From NCBI RefSeq assembly GCF_900198405.1, contig NZ_FZMR01000006.1, positions 1 to 64,000 on the forward strand: DNA of 64,000 nt, read 5' to 3'. Below the pieces are notes generated by a model. It ran no database searches and was not told where the DNA came from. It saw only the letters and a program-made list of their open reading frames with translations. The position numbers and the translations under genes are program-made. The DNA comes from Helicobacter cetorum (GTDB taxonomy: Bacteria; Campylobacterota; Campylobacteria; Campylobacterales; Helicobacteraceae). This document shows, in pieces, positions 8,821 to 18,765 of this stretch (positions are counted from its first letter, which is position 1; each line of letters begins with the position of its first letter).

Positions 8821-9603
8821 ATGTTGGATTTACTCAAAGTATTGCAGAAACTATGGATAGCGTGTATTATCTTTTTAATTTTAAATTTTAGTGCAATGGA
8901 TGCAAAAAGCACAAAACTTGAAGAGGCACTTAAAAACCATTCTAAAAACCATGTTTGGCAACATTTTAAAGAAAGATTTAAAAGGAGCAATACTATCTAC
9001 TATACCCCAAGCAGTCGTTGGAAATACTTAGGCACAAGTGTAGGGATTTTGGGAGTATCCTTAGTGCTAGGGATTGTAGGGTTATATTTGATGCCAGAGA
9101 GTGTAACGAATTGGGATAAACAGCATTTTGGAGTGAATAGTTGGTTTGAAGATGTGCGTGTAGGTCCTAAATTAGATAATGATAGCTTTATTTTTAATGA
9201 AATTTTACACCCTTATTTTGGAGCTATGTATTATATGCAACCACGCATGGCAGGCTTTAGCTGGATGACTTCAGCGTTTTTTTCTTTTATTACTTCTACA
9301 CTTTTTTGGGAATATGGTTTGGAGGCGTTTGTAGAAGTGCCTAGCTGGCAAGATTTAGTTATTACGCCCTTGTTAGGCTCTTTATTGGGAGAGGGATTTT
9401 ATCAACTCACTCGTTATATTCAAAATAATGGGGGAAAATTATTTGGCTCATTATTTTTAGGCCGTTTATTGATTGCTTTAATGGATCCGATAGGTTTTGT
9501 TATTAGAGATTTGGGATTGGGCGAGGCTTTAGGGATTTATAATAAAAATGAATGGCATTCTAACTTAAGCCCAAATGGCTTGAATATCACTTATAAATTT
9601 TGA
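8821..9603 (+). CDS. DUF3943-type membrane protein
   Basis: 260 residues, starting with a hydrophobic signal-like segment (LWIACIIFLILNFSAMDA). A second hydrophobic stretch lies around 78-96 (VGILGVSLVLGIVGLYLM). The block HPYFGAMYYMQPRMAGFSW, then LFWEYGLEAFVEVPSWQDLVITPLLG, matches the DUF3943 pattern of envelope proteins of unknown function. The same gene sits between ribBA and ribA in H. pylori (HP0803 position). Ends in KF after a polar strand, so an outer-membrane location is possible. No function can be given. Confidence 0.75.
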   Translation: MLDLLKVLQKLWIACIIFLILNFSAMDAKSTKLEEALKNHSKNHVWQHFKERFKRSNTIYYTPSSRWKYLGTSVGILGVSLVLGIVGLYLMPESVTNWDKQHFGVNSWFEDVRVGPKLDNDSFIFNEILHPYFGAMYYMQPRMAGFSWMTSAFFSFITSTLFWEYGLEAFVEVPSWQDLVITPLLGSLLGEGFYQLTRYIQNNGGKLFGSLFLGRLLIALMDPIGFVIRDLGLGEALGIYNKNEWHSNLSPNGLNITYKF

Positions 9604-9733
9604 TGTTTTTAAAATATTTTTAAAAAAATAGGCTAAAAAGATAAAGAATAGTTTGAAAAATTACTTTTTAACGCTATAGTTGAAATATTTTGAAAGAACT
9701 TAATTCTAATTATATTACAAAGGAGCATTCCTT

Positions 9734-10318
9734 TTGCGACATTTAGAAGTTTCTAATAAAGCCAAGCTACCCACTAAATTTGGGGAGTTCTATATCCAAT
9801 CTTTTAGAGAAAAAGGTTCTGATGGCTCTAAAGACCATTTGGTAATTTTTACCCCCCATTTTTCTGGCACACCCTTAGTGCGTTTGCATTCAGAATGTTT
9901 AACCGGCGATGCTCTAGGCTCTCAAAAATGTGATTGTGGGGGGGAATTACAAATAGCAATGGAAAGGATTATTAGCTCTAAAGAAGGAGGGCTAGTGATT
10001 TATTTGCGTCAAGAAGGGCGTGGTATAGGGCTGTTTAACAAAGTCAATGCTTATGCTTTGCAAGATGAGGGCTATGATACCGTGCAGGCTAATGAGGCTA
10101 TTGGGTTTAAAGATGATGAGAGAGATTATAGTATTGTAGGAGAGATTTTAGAATACTATCACATTAAAAAAATGCGATTACTTACTAATAATCCTAAAAA
10201 AATCACCGCTTTAGAAAAATACGCTGAAATTGAAAGAGAAAGCTTGATTGTGTGTGCTAATGAGCATAATCAAAGGTATTTAGAAGTAAAAAAGCTAAAA
10301 ATGGGGCATTTGCTGTGA
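9734..10318 (+). CDS. ribA: GTP cyclohydrolase II
   Basis: 194-residue cytoplasmic enzyme that opens GTP to the first pyrimidine of riboflavin synthesis. Visible motifs: [19 protein letters not shown] (three zinc Cys), [11 protein letters not shown] (substrate and catalytic residues) and LLTNNPKK. The start is TTG at 9734 ([14 protein letters not shown]) with AAAGGAG upstream; no better ATG is available. The stop overlaps the GTG start of moeA by 4 bases, so translational coupling with the cofactor genes is likely. It supplies the intact activity that RibBA appears to lack. Confidence 0.95.
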   Translation: MRHLEVSNKAKLPTKFGEFYIQSFREKGSDGSKDHLVIFTPHFSGTPLVRLHSECLTGDALGSQKCDCGGELQIAMERIISSKEGGLVIYLRQEGRGIGLFNKVNAYALQDEGYDTVQANEAIGFKDDERDYSIVGEILEYYHIKKMRLLTNNPKKITALEKYAEIERESLIVCANEHNQRYLEVKKLKMGHLL

Positions 10319-11553
10319 AAGCTTACCCTACTTTAATTAGCTTTGAAGAGGCTTTAGAGATTGTTAGACAAGCAAGTATTACGCCTTTGGGAAAAGAAAA
10401 AGTTATCTTTAATGAGGCGATAAATAGGATAGTAGCTACAGATATTCTAGCCCCTTATAACGACCCAAAATACAATGTTTCAAGCATGGACGCTTATGCG
10501 TTTAATAGTAAGGATAGTGAGCTTTTAATCACAGAGGGGTTAAAACTATATCCTAATGACAATCCGGCTGGCAATTCATTTGAAGTGGTGGTAGAAAAAG
10601 GTCATGCCATAAAGACTTTTACTGGAGCGAACATGCCAAAAAATTGCAATTCACTTTTAATTGTAGAACATGCTGTGATTAAAAATGAAAGGCTTTTTAT
10701 TGATAATGAGAAAAACTTGCCTAAACCAAATGAATTTGTGCGTTTGAGCGGACAAAATTATCATCAAAATGACAAGCTATTTTCTAAAGGGCAAAAGATT
10801 TCAGCTTATGGTATAGGGCTTTTAGCCAAACTTAATCAAGTGTTTGTTGAGGTTGTTAGAAAGCCTAGAGTTGCGATTTTAAGCACCGGTAATGAGCTAG
10901 TTGAAGTAGGGCAAGAGACACAAAACCCTAACGCTATAAGGAGCGTAAATAACCATATGTTAAAAGCCCTTATAGAGAGCATGGGGGGAGTGGGTGTGTT
11001 GTATGAACTTATGGGCGATGATTTATACGCTACTAAGAAAATCATGCAAGAAGTATTATTAGAAAATGACATGCTTATTACTACAGGAGGCATGAGCATG
11101 GGGGATTATGACTTCACACAAACTGCTTTAGAAGAGCTTTGTGAAGTGTGTTTTAAAAAAGTGCGTATCAAACCGGGAAAACCGGTGGCTTTTGGACTTT
11201 TTCATCAACACAAAAGGGTTAAACCCATTTTAGCACTGCCCGGAAATCCTGATGCCTCTTTAATGACTTTTTATCTATTTGGGAGAGTGGTTTTGAATCG
11301 TTTGTTAGGAAAATCAGAAAGCACTTTGCCTATTATGCATGTGGTTTTAGAAAAAGAAATTATGCGTAAAGACACTCGCTTAGAGTTTCGTTTTTGCTCT
11401 CTCAAGCTTAAAAATGGCATATGGCATGCGAGTTTAGAGCCTATGACCTACAGAAATCCTAGTGAACATGGGGTTATTTTATTAGATGAAGAAAAGCTAG
11501 AGTTTAAAAAAGATAGTCTCATTAAAGCTATGCTTTTAAAAGATTTGATTTAA
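10315..11553 (+). CDS. moeA: Molybdopterin molybdenumtransferase
   Basis: 412 residues, GTG start overlapping the ribA stop (GTGA). MoeA inserts molybdate into adenylated molybdopterin, the last step of molybdenum cofactor synthesis. Motifs: SSMDAYAF near residue 60 (substrate site), [13 protein letters not shown], the MoCF-type [13 protein letters not shown], and KPGKPVAFG followed by [10 protein letters not shown]. Length is normal. In H. pylori moeA lies elsewhere, so its place here at the head of moaD-moaE-mogA-moaC is a rearrangement that gathers the pathway. Confidence 0.93.
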   Translation: MKAYPTLISFEEALEIVRQASITPLGKEKVIFNEAINRIVATDILAPYNDPKYNVSSMDAYAFNSKDSELLITEGLKLYPNDNPAGNSFEVVVEKGHAIKTFTGANMPKNCNSLLIVEHAVIKNERLFIDNEKNLPKPNEFVRLSGQNYHQNDKLFSKGQKISAYGIGLLAKLNQVFVEVVRKPRVAILSTGNELVEVGQETQNPNAIRSVNNHMLKALIESMGGVGVLYELMGDDLYATKKIMQEVLLENDMLITTGGMSMGDYDFTQTALEELCEVCFKKVRIKPGKPVAFGLFHQHKRVKPILALPGNPDASLMTFYLFGRVVLNRLLGKSESTLPIMHVVLEKEIMRKDTRLEFRFCSLKLKNGIWHASLEPMTYRNPSEHGVILLDEEKLEFKKDSLIKAMLLKDLI

Positions 11554-11563
11554 GGATAAGATT

Positions 11564-11785
11564 GTGGTAGAAGTGCGGTTTTTTGGACCTATAAAAGAAG
11601 AAAATTTTTCAATTAAAGCAAGTGATTTAAAGGAATTAAGAGCGATTTTACAAGAAAAAGAGGGCGTAAAAGAGTGGTTGAGTGTTTGTGCTATAGCTCT
11701 CAATGATAAAATAATAGAAGATATCAATACGCCATTAAAAGAGGGCGATGTGATTAGTTTGTTGCCACCGGTCTGTGGAGGATAG
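11564..11785 (+). CDS. moaD: Molybdopterin synthase small subunit
   Basis: 73 residues from GTG at 11564. MoaD is a ubiquitin-fold sulfur carrier; its C-terminal Gly-Gly becomes a thiocarboxylate used to build the dithiolene. The protein starts VEVRFFGPIKEE and ends LLPPVCGG, exactly as expected. It is directly followed by moaE with no spacer (TAG then ATG), the partner subunit. Confidence 0.93.
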   Translation: MVEVRFFGPIKEENFSIKASDLKELRAILQEKEGVKEWLSVCAIALNDKIIEDINTPLKEGDVISLLPPVCGG

Positions 11786-12223
11786 ATGTTAAAAATCATT
11801 CAAGGGGCATTAGACACACAAGAACTTTTAAAAGATTATCAACAAGAGGCACAAGCACAAAATTTTGGGGCGTTTTGTGTGTTTCTTGGCATTGTGAGAG
11901 AAGAAAATAACATTCAAGGCTTGAGTTTTGATATTTATGAAGTGTTATTAAAGACTTGGTTTGAAAAATGGTACACTAGAGCTAAAAATTTGGGTGTGGT
12001 GCTAAAAATGGCTCATAGTAATGGCGATGTTTTAGTAGGACAAAGCTCATTTTTGTGTGTTTTAATGGGGAAAAATAGAAAAAACGCCTTGGAATTATAC
12101 GAAAATTTTATTGAAGATTTTAAGCATAACGCCCCCATTTGGAAATATGATTTAATCAATAATGAACGCATTTATGCCAAAGAAAGAAGCCACACTTTAA
12201 AGGGAAGTGGACTTTTAGCTTAA
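11786..12223 (+). CDS. moaE: Molybdopterin synthase large subunit
   Basis: 145 residues. MoaE takes sulfur from MoaD and converts cyclic pyranopterin monophosphate to molybdopterin. Motifs: GAFCVFLGIVREEN near residue 30, the central AHSNGDVLVGQSSFLCVLMG (H and G of the active site), and PIWKYDLINNERIYAKE with the catalytic lysines. Length is normal. It abuts moaD and is followed after 13 bases by mogA. Confidence 0.93.
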   Translation: MLKIIQGALDTQELLKDYQQEAQAQNFGAFCVFLGIVREENNIQGLSFDIYEVLLKTWFEKWYTRAKNLGVVLKMAHSNGDVLVGQSSFLCVLMGKNRKNALELYENFIEDFKHNAPIWKYDLINNERIYAKERSHTLKGSGLLA

Positions 12224-12236
12224 CAAAGGAGTTAGT

Positions 12237-12770
12237 ATGCAAACCATTCATATAGGCGTTTTGAGTGCGAGTGATAGAGCTTCAAAAGGGATTTATGAAG
12301 ATATAAGTGGTCAAGCGATAAAAGAAGTTTTAAGCGAGTATTTGTTAAACCCTTTAGAATTTTATTATGAAGTCTTAGCTGATGAACAAGATTTGATTGA
12401 AAAATCGCTTATGAAAATGTGTGATGAGTATCAGTGTGATTTAGTCGTTACTACAGGAGGCACGGGGCCTGCTTTAAGAGATGTAACCCCAGAAGCTACA
12501 GAAAAAGTGTGTCAAAAAATGTTGCCTGGATTTGGAGAACTTATGCGAATGGCAAGCTTAAAATATGTGCCTACAGCGATTCTATCACGCCAAAGTGCTG
12601 GCATTAGAAATAAAAGCTTAATAGTGAATTTACCCGGTAAGCCAAAAAGTATTAGAGAATGTTTAGAAGCGGTTTTTCCAGCCATTCCTTATTGCGTGGA
12701 TTTGATTTTAGGGCGTTATATGGAAGTGAATACAAAAAACATTCAAGCCTTTCGCCCCAAACAATCTTAA
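12237..12770 (+). CDS. mogA: Molybdopterin adenylyltransferase
   Basis: 177 residues, AAAGGAG six bases before the ATG. MogA adenylates molybdopterin to prepare it for MoeA. The MoCF motifs are present: IGVLSASDRASKGIYEDISG at the N-terminus, VVTTGGTGPALRDVTPEAT in the centre and LIVNLPGKPKSIRECLEAV near the end. Size and order (between moaE and moaC) match the H. pylori locus. Confidence 0.93.
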   Translation: MQTIHIGVLSASDRASKGIYEDISGQAIKEVLSEYLLNPLEFYYEVLADEQDLIEKSLMKMCDEYQCDLVVTTGGTGPALRDVTPEATEKVCQKMLPGFGELMRMASLKYVPTAILSRQSAGIRNKSLIVNLPGKPKSIRECLEAVFPAIPYCVDLILGRYMEVNTKNIQAFRPKQS

Positions 12771-12779
12771 AGGTAAAAT

Positions 12780-13277
12780 ATGGAACTTTCTCATCTAAAT
12801 GAGCAAAACCAACCCAAAATGGTAGATGTAGGAAATAAAGAAGTAACTGAGCGTATTGCTTTAGCAAGCGGTCGTATTAGCATGAATAAAGAGGCTTATG
12901 AGGCCATTGTTAATCACTATGTTAAAAAAGGCCCTGTGTTGCAAACCGCTATTATTGCTGGGATTATGGGAGCTAAAAAGACAAGCGAATTGATTCCTAT
13001 GTGTCATTCAATCACGCTTAATGGGGTGGATATTGATATTTTAGAAGAAAAAGAGACTTATAGTTTTAAACTCTATGCAAGAGTGAAAACTCAAGCTAAA
13101 ACAGGCGTAGAAATGGAGGCTTTAACTAGCGTGAGCATTGGGCTTTTAACCATTTATGATATGGTAAAAGCGATAGATAAAAGCATGGTTATTAGCGATG
13201 TGATGTTAGAGTATAAGAGTGGAGGGAAGAGCGGAATTTATGATTGTCAAAAAGGTTTTAATAAAGAAAACGCTTAA
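12780..13277 (+). CDS. moaC: Cyclic pyranopterin monophosphate synthase
   Basis: 165 residues. MoaC works with MoaA in the first step of molybdenum cofactor synthesis, converting a GTP-derived intermediate to cyclic pyranopterin monophosphate. Family motifs: [16 protein letters not shown] at the start, [17 protein letters not shown] and [16 protein letters not shown] (the metal and substrate residues), and [13 protein letters not shown] near the end. No moaA is present in the window, so the first enzyme is encoded elsewhere. Last gene of the run that begins at ribA. Confidence 0.94.
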   Translation: MELSHLNEQNQPKMVDVGNKEVTERIALASGRISMNKEAYEAIVNHYVKKGPVLQTAIIAGIMGAKKTSELIPMCHSITLNGVDIDILEEKETYSFKLYARVKTQAKTGVEMEALTSVSIGLLTIYDMVKAIDKSMVISDVMLEYKSGGKSGIYDCQKGFNKENA

Positions 13278-13395
13278 AAATATTCAATTTTCTAGCTAGG
13301 CTTAAACAATATTAAGGTAGAATAAAAGTTTTAGAATAGTTTATGAACGCCGATTGGGTCGTTAGCTAATATATAAGTTTTAAATAAGGATAGAC

Positions 13396-14175
13396 ATGCA
13401 AAATAATATGAAGAGTTTATTAGGACAATGTATTTTTGGGGCGAGTGTGTTGGCTTTATTAGTAGGCTGTAGTCCGCATATTGTAGAAACAAATAATGTT
13501 GCATTGAACTTAGCTTATCAAACAAACACGCATAGTGCTAAGGCTTTGGAAAAGAAAATTTTGCTTTTAAAACCTTCATTACAATATAGTGATAATATTG
13601 CTAAAGAGTATGAGAACAAATTTAAAAACCAAGTTACACTTAAAACTGAAGATATTTTAAAAAATCAAGGGTATAAGGTTGTTAGCATAGAGGGTAGTGA
13701 AAAGAGTGATTTATCTTTTGCACAGAAAAAAGAGGGGTATTTAGCGATTGCTATGAGCGGAGAAATTGTTTTACGCCCTGACCCTAAAAAAACCACGCAG
13801 AAAAAATCAGAACCCGGATTATTATTTTCTACCGGTTTGGATAAAATGGAAGGGATTTTAGTTTCAGCCGGCTTTATTAAAGTGGTTTTGATTGAGCCTA
13901 TGAGTGGTGAAGCATTAGATTCTTTTATGATTGATTTGAGCGAGTTAGATATTCAAGAAAAGTTTATTCGTAACACTCATTCAAGTCATAGTGGGGGATT
14001 AGTTAGCACTATGGTTAAAGGCTTAGATAATTCTAACGATGCGATTAAAAACGCCTTAAATAAGATTTTTAAAGATATTATGGAAAAGATTGACAGGAAA
14101 CTCACTCAAAGCAATTTAGAGGCTTATCAAAAAGACGCTCAAGAGTTGAAAAATAAGAAAAACAAGCAACTTTAA
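13396..14175 (+). CDS. hpaA: HpaA, surface lipoprotein (neuraminyllactose-binding haemagglutinin)
   Basis: 259 residues, ATG preceded by AAGGA. Lipobox LALLVGC at residues ~20-26 gives a lipidated Cys. Long stretches agree with H. pylori HpaA as I recall it: [47 protein letters not shown], and TLMVKG-type serine-rich segment [17 protein letters not shown]. HpaA is a Helicobacter-specific surface and flagellar-sheath lipoprotein required for colonisation. The basic segment proposed as a sialic acid site is here DPKKTTQKK. Next gene follows after 5 bases. Confidence 0.95.
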   Translation: MQNNMKSLLGQCIFGASVLALLVGCSPHIVETNNVALNLAYQTNTHSAKALEKKILLLKPSLQYSDNIAKEYENKFKNQVTLKTEDILKNQGYKVVSIEGSEKSDLSFAQKKEGYLAIAMSGEIVLRPDPKKTTQKKSEPGLLFSTGLDKMEGILVSAGFIKVVLIEPMSGEALDSFMIDLSELDIQEKFIRNTHSSHSGGLVSTMVKGLDNSNDAIKNALNKIFKDIMEKIDRKLTQSNLEAYQKDAQELKNKKNKQL

Positions 14176-14180
14176 AGCAC

Positions 14181-15020
14181 TTGAATAAGAAAATTGGAGG
14201 GGGTTATTTAGGAGTTTTTTTAAGCTCCTTGTGTGCTTTAGATGCGAATGATTACACCTATTCAATCCCCGAAAAAGAAGAGTTAGGCTATCGTAGATTT
14301 TTAAAGAAAAAATGTTTAAGAGATGAGACAAAGACACCATGTTTTATCAAGCCTAAAATAGCCAAGAAAAAACCCTTTAATTTAGATAAAAATTCTCGTT
14401 ATTATGGCACAAGCGTGGTGCAAATGTCATGGCTACAAAGTATGCAAAAACTTAAAAGCCATTCGCAATACAAAAATATTCCTTTTGCAGAAATCAGTCT
14501 CATTCTTGGTTACAAGCATTTTTTTGATAAAAGGGGGCGTTATGGTTTTCGCTACTATGCCTTTTTGGATTATGCTTATGGTTTTTTACCCAAAGATGAT
14601 TTTTCTTATCGTTCTGATTTGATGAAAGATGCGGGCATTCCTAATAGCTATCAAAAAAAGCTAGAAAGAAAAGAAACCTTTATTAACACTCTTATTTATG
14701 GTGTAGGGGCTGACATTTTATATAGGCGTGCTTTTGGAACGCTTATTTTAGGGGTAAATTTAGTGGGAGAAACTTGGTTTTATGAAACTGATATTTTTAA
14801 AAAATGGTCTAAAGAGCCTTTTGCAACTTATAAGCCCACTATGTTTCAAGTCATGTTGAATACGGGGTATCGCTACCGCTTTTCAAGACATAAGAATTGG
14901 GCGATAGAGTTTGGCACACGCATTCCTTTTTTAACTAATCATTATTTTAAAACTCCTTTATATACTCTTAATTTTAAGCGTAATTTATCTGTTTATCTCA
15001 CTTCTACTTATGATTTTTAA
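14181..15020 (+). CDS. Hor-family outer membrane protein
   Basis: 279 residues from TTG at 14181; an N-terminal hydrophobic stretch (GGGYLGVFLSSLCALDA) acts as a signal. The rest alternates polar and aromatic residues in beta-strand fashion: SLILGYKHFFDKRGRYGFRYYAFLDY, YGVGADILYRRAFG, MLNTGYRYRFSRHKN, ending in YLTSTYDF with a terminal Phe as required for outer membrane insertion. These blocks are diagnostic of the Helicobacter Hop/Hor family. It is in the position of HP0796 next to hpaA. The TTG start is weakly supported. Confidence 0.85.
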   Translation: MNKKIGGGYLGVFLSSLCALDANDYTYSIPEKEELGYRRFLKKKCLRDETKTPCFIKPKIAKKKPFNLDKNSRYYGTSVVQMSWLQSMQKLKSHSQYKNIPFAEISLILGYKHFFDKRGRYGFRYYAFLDYAYGFLPKDDFSYRSDLMKDAGIPNSYQKKLERKETFINTLIYGVGADILYRRAFGTLILGVNLVGETWFYETDIFKKWSKEPFATYKPTMFQVMLNTGYRYRFSRHKNWAIEFGTRIPFLTNHYFKTPLYTLNFKRNLSVYLTSTYDF

Positions 15021-15076
15021 GAAAATTTGTTGTTGCAAAATTCTTACTTGTTAGGAAAACCTTAATTTGATTAAGT

Positions 15077-15082
15077 TATAAT
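15077..15082 (+). promoter_or_regulatory. Probable -10 box of the nap operon
   Basis: TATAAT in the context TTGATTAAGTTATAATGC, 60 bases before the napA ATG. No clear FNR or NarP-type palindrome is visible around it. Confidence 0.5.
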
Positions 15083-15136
15083 GCACTCAAAATGTTAAGC
15101 TAAAGGTTGATAAGCCATAATCTAAGGAGTAAAATT

Positions 15137-17986
15137 ATGGGACAAAATTTAGATAAAGATTTTCTTAAAAATACTTCCTCAACTGCTTCTTTGTATTCTC
15201 GTCGTGATTTTATTAAATCTATTGCTGTTGCAAGTGCGGCTAGTAGTGCTGGAATGTTCTTGCCTAGCGACTTAGAGGCTAAAGCTGGCGAAAATCAAGA
15301 AAATTGGAAGTGGGATAAAGCCCCTTGTAGGTTTTGTGGCACAGGCTGTGGGATTATGTTGGCTAAAAAGAATGGCAAAATTGTTGCCGTTAAGGGCGAC
15401 CCTATTGCTCCGGTCAATCGTGGCTTGAATTGCATTAAGGGTTATTTTAATGCCAAAATTATGTATGGCGAAGACAGATTAGTAGAGCCACTATTAAGGG
15501 TGAATGAAAAAGGCGAGTTTGATAAAAAAGGGAAATTCAAGCCTGTTTCATGGAAGAGAGCCTTTGATGAAATGGAAAAGCAATTCAAAAAAGCCTATAA
15601 CGAAATGGGACCAAGTAGTGTGGGGATTTTTGGTTCTGGGCAATACACTATTCAAGAGGGTTATGCAGCAGTTAAATTATTAAAAGCTGGGTGGCGTAGC
15701 AATAATATTGACTCTAATGCTAGACATTGCATGGCTAGTGCGGTAGGGGGGTTCATACAGACTTTTGGGATTGATGAGCCAAGTGGGTGTTATGATGATA
15801 TTGAATTGACTGATACTATTATCACTTGGGGGGCAAATATGGCAGAAATGCACCCTATTTTATGGGCTAGAGTAAGTGATAGAAGACTGAGTAACCCTGA
15901 AAGAGTTAAAGTTGTCAATTTAACAACCTTCAGTAATCGCTCTTCTGGTATCGCTGATATTGAAATTATTTTCAAGCCCAACACCGACTTAGCGATTTGG
16001 AATTATATTGCTAGAGAGATTGTATATAACCACCCAGAGGCTATGGACAAGGAATTCTTAAAAAAACATATTGTTTTTGCTACAGGGTTTGCTGACATTG
16101 GCTATGGTATGCGAGATAATCCTAATCACCCTAGTTTCAAGGCAAGTGAGAAAGATACCGTAAAAAAGCAAAATGAAATCATTTTAGATGAAGAAGAGGC
16201 TATCGCTCTAAAGCATTTAGGCGTTAAAAAGGGCGATAAATTTGAGATGAAACACCAAAAAGAGGCCGGTAAACATTGGGAGATTTCATTTGAAGAATTT
16301 AAGAAAGGCTTAGAGCCTTACACTTTAGAATATGTTGCAAAAGTCGCTAAGGGGGATAGAAGTGAGACTTTAGAAAGTTTTAGTGAAAAACTCAAGCAAT
16401 TAGCAAAGCTCTATATTCAAAAAGATAGAAAAGTAGTGAGCTTTTGGACAATGGGCTTTAACCAACACACTAGAGGCACTTGGGTGAATGAGCAAGCTTA
16501 CATGGTGCATTTTTTACTAGGTAAGCAAGCTAAGCCCGGTAGTGGAGCGTTTTCATTAACCGGTCAGCCTAGTGCTTGTGGAACTGCTAGAGAAGTGGGG
16601 ACTTTTAACGCTCGCTTACCGGCAGATATGGTTGTAACTAATGAAGAGCACCGAAAATTAGCTGAAAAAATTTGGAATCTTCCAAGTGGGACTATCAATC
16701 CAAAGCCCGGCTATCCTTTCTTACAAATGATGAGAGCCTTAGAAGATGGTAAGGTTAAATTTGCTTGGGTAGCTGTCAATAACCCTTGGCAAAATACTGC
16801 TAATGCGAACCATTGGATAAAAGCTGCAAGAGAAATGGATAATTTTATTGTGGTGAGTGATTGTTATCCGGGTATTAGTGCTAAAGTAGCAGATTTGATT
16901 TTACCAACAGCCATGATTTATGAAAAATGGGGGGCTTATGGGAATGCTGAAAGACGCACCCAGCATTGGAAACAACAAGTAGTTCCTGTAGGAAGTGCGA
17001 TGAGCGATACTTGGCAGATTATGGAATTTGCTAAGCGTTTCAAGCTCAAAGAAGTGTGGAAAGAGCATAAAATTGATAATAAGCTTACCTTGCCTAGTGT
17101 GTTAGAAGAGGCTAAAAAAATGGGTTATAATGAAAATACCACGCTCTATGAAGTTTTGTTTGCTAACAAAGAGGCTAAGAAATTTTTAGCAAGTGATTTA
17201 GTAACTAAAGGGGTTGATAACTCTGATATGCTAGGGGATAAGCGTAATGTAGTGGGGAGTGATGGGAAAGTCTTTAAGGGCTATGGCTTTTTCATTCAAA
17301 AATATTTGTGGGAGGAATACCGCAAATTTGGCTTTGGTCATGGGCATGACTTAGCTTATTTTGATGATTACCATAAAGTTAGGGGCTTAAGATGGCCTGT
17401 GGTTGATGGCAAAGAGACTCTATGGCGTTTTAACACTAAATATGACCCTTACGCTAAAAAAGCTAGTCCTAATAGCGATTTTGCATTTTATGGAAAGGCT
17501 CATAAGAAGTTAGTGCATGGGGATTTAAAAGCTCCTAAAGATGAAGAGCCACATGCTATCACTAACAAGGCTAAAGTATTTTTTAGACCCTTTATGAAAG
17601 CCCCTGAACGCCCTAGTAAAGAATATCCTTTTTGGTTAGCTACAGGGCGTGTTCTAGAGCATTGGCATAGTGGCACTATGACTATGAGAGTGCCAGAATT
17701 ATATCGTGCGGTGCCAGAGGCTAGGTGCTATATGCATGAAGAAGATGCTAAAAAGCTTGGTGTGGAACAAGGCGATTTGGTTTGGATTGAATCTAGGCGT
17801 GGTAAGGTCAAGGCTAGAGTGGATTTAAGAGGGCGTAACAAACCACCTATGGGGTTAGTGTATGTGCCTTGGTTTGATGAAAAAGTGTATATCAATAAAG
17901 TTTGTTTGGACGCTACTTGTCCTATTTCAAAGCAAACTGATTATAAAAAGTGTGCTGTAAAAATCACTAAGGTGCTTAACGCCTAA
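15137..17986 (+). CDS. napA: Periplasmic nitrate reductase catalytic subunit
   Basis: 949 residues from the ATG at 15137, which has AAGGAG seven bases upstream (an upstream in-frame start at 15107 has none). NapA reduces nitrate to nitrite in the periplasm using a bis-molybdopterin cofactor and one [4Fe-4S] cluster. A twin-arginine signal [12 protein letters not shown] is at residues 21-32. Cluster ligands are Cys64, 67, 71 and 99 (CRFCGTGC...[10 protein letters not shown]). The Mo-ligating Cys is Cys198 in [13 protein letters not shown]-terminal cofactor motifs [14 protein letters not shown] and [16 protein letters not shown] are intact. The gene looks functional. First of napA-G-H-D; H. pylori has no counterpart that I know. 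Confidence 0.97.
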   Translation: MGQNLDKDFLKNTSSTASLYSRRDFIKSIAVASAASSAGMFLPSDLEAKAGENQENWKWDKAPCRFCGTGCGIMLAKKNGKIVAVKGDPIAPVNRGLNCIKGYFNAKIMYGEDRLVEPLLRVNEKGEFDKKGKFKPVSWKRAFDEMEKQFKKAYNEMGPSSVGIFGSGQYTIQEGYAAVKLLKAGWRSNNIDSNARHCMASAVGGFIQTFGIDEPSGCYDDIELTDTIITWGANMAEMHPILWARVSDRRLSNPERVKVVNLTTFSNRSSGIADIEIIFKPNTDLAIWNYIAREIVYNHPEAMDKEFLKKHIVFATGFADIGYGMRDNPNHPSFKASEKDTVKKQNEIILDEEEAIALKHLGVKKGDKFEMKHQKEAGKHWEISFEEFKKGLEPYTLEYVAKVAKGDRSETLESFSEKLKQLAKLYIQKDRKVVSFWTMGFNQHTRGTWVNEQAYMVHFLLGKQAKPGSGAFSLTGQPSACGTAREVGTFNARLPADMVVTNEEHRKLAEKIWNLPSGTINPKPGYPFLQMMRALEDGKVKFAWVAVNNPWQNTANANHWIKAAREMDNFIVVSDCYPGISAKVADLILPTAMIYEKWGAYGNAERRTQHWKQQVVPVGSAMSDTWQIMEFAKRFKLKEVWKEHKIDNKLTLPSVLEEAKKMGYNENTTLYEVLFANKEAKKFLASDLVTKGVDNSDMLGDKRNVVGSDGKVFKGYGFFIQKYLWEEYRKFGFGHGHDLAYFDDYHKVRGLRWPVVDGKETLWRFNTKYDPYAKKASPNSDFAFYGKAHKKLVHGDLKAPKDEEPHAITNKAKVFFRPFMKAPERPSKEYPFWLATGRVLEHWHSGTMTMRVPELYRAVPEARCYMHEEDAKKLGVEQGDLVWIESRRGKVKARVDLRGRNKPPMGLVYVPWFDEKVYINKVCLDATCPISKQTDYKKCAVKITKVLNA

Positions 17987-18000
17987 CAAAGAATGAAGTT

Positions 18001-18765
18001 ATGGAAAAAGAGCAAGGGAGTTCTTCTAGGCGTGAATTTCTAAGCACCTTTTTAAAGGGTGCTAGTCTTTGTGTGAGTGCGGGCTTTGTAGGGGGTTTTT
18101 TCTTAAAAGGTAAGGAGGGGTATTTCTTGCGTCCTCCCGGAGCTGAAAATGAAAAACGATTTTTGGAGGCTTGTATTCGTTGCGGGCTATGCGTAAAAGC
18201 TTGTCCCTATGACACTTTGAAATTGGCAAGCTTGCTAGATTTAGCGAATATAGGAACGCCTTATTTTAAAGCTAGAGAAATTCCTTGCTATCTATGCTCT
18301 GATTTGCCATGCATAAAAGAATGCCCTACTGATGCACTTTTAAAAAGCCATTTAGAGCCAAAAAAGGGCATTCGTTCAGTTCAAATAGGCATCGCTGTTG
18401 TAGATTCTCTATCATGTGTGGCATTTTGGGGAATACAATGTGATGTGTGTTATCGGGCTTGTCCTTTGATAGATGAAGCACTTGTTTTAGAAAAAAAGCA
18501 TAACGAACGCACTAATAGGCATGCACTTTTATTGCCTGTGGTTAAAAATGATGTTTGTGTAGGTTGTGGTTTATGCGAGAGAGCTTGCATTACTAAAGAA
18601 CCCGCTATTAGAGTGTTGCCTAGAGAGTTTGTATTGGGGGAAGTAGGCAACCACTATGTGAAAGGCTGGGATATTAAAGACCAAGAGCGTGTCAAAAAAG
18701 CTCAAGGTGCAACTTTGCCAAAAAATGAACAAAAGGCTATAGATTATCTCAATGAGGGGCTATAA
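18001..18765 (+). CDS. napG: NapG, polyferredoxin quinol dehydrogenase subunit
   Basis: 254 residues. Periplasmic iron-sulfur protein that works with NapH to move electrons from quinol towards NapA. A Tat signal SSRREFLSTFLKG is at residues 8-20. Four [4Fe-4S] motifs are visible: CIRCGLCVKACP, CYLCSDLPCIKECP, CDVCYRACP with a preceding Cys, and CVGCGLCERACI. Length is normal. The stop overlaps the napH start by one base (TAATG), implying coupled translation. Confidence 0.95.
   Translation: MEKEQGSSSRREFLSTFLKGASLCVSAGFVGGFFLKGKEGYFLRPPGAENEKRFLEACIRCGLCVKACPYDTLKLASLLDLANIGTPYFKAREIPCYLCSDLPCIKECPTDALLKSHLEPKKGIRSVQIGIAVVDSLSCVAFWGIQCDVCYRACPLIDEALVLEKKHNERTNRHALLLPVVKNDVCVGCGLCERACITKEPAIRVLPREFVLGEVGNHYVKGWDIKDQERVKKAQGATLPKNEQKAIDYLNEGL

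Noticed and set aside
15107-15136. Upstream start for napA
   Set aside because: No ribosome site; the ATG at 15137 has AAGGAG and places the Tat signal at a normal distance.
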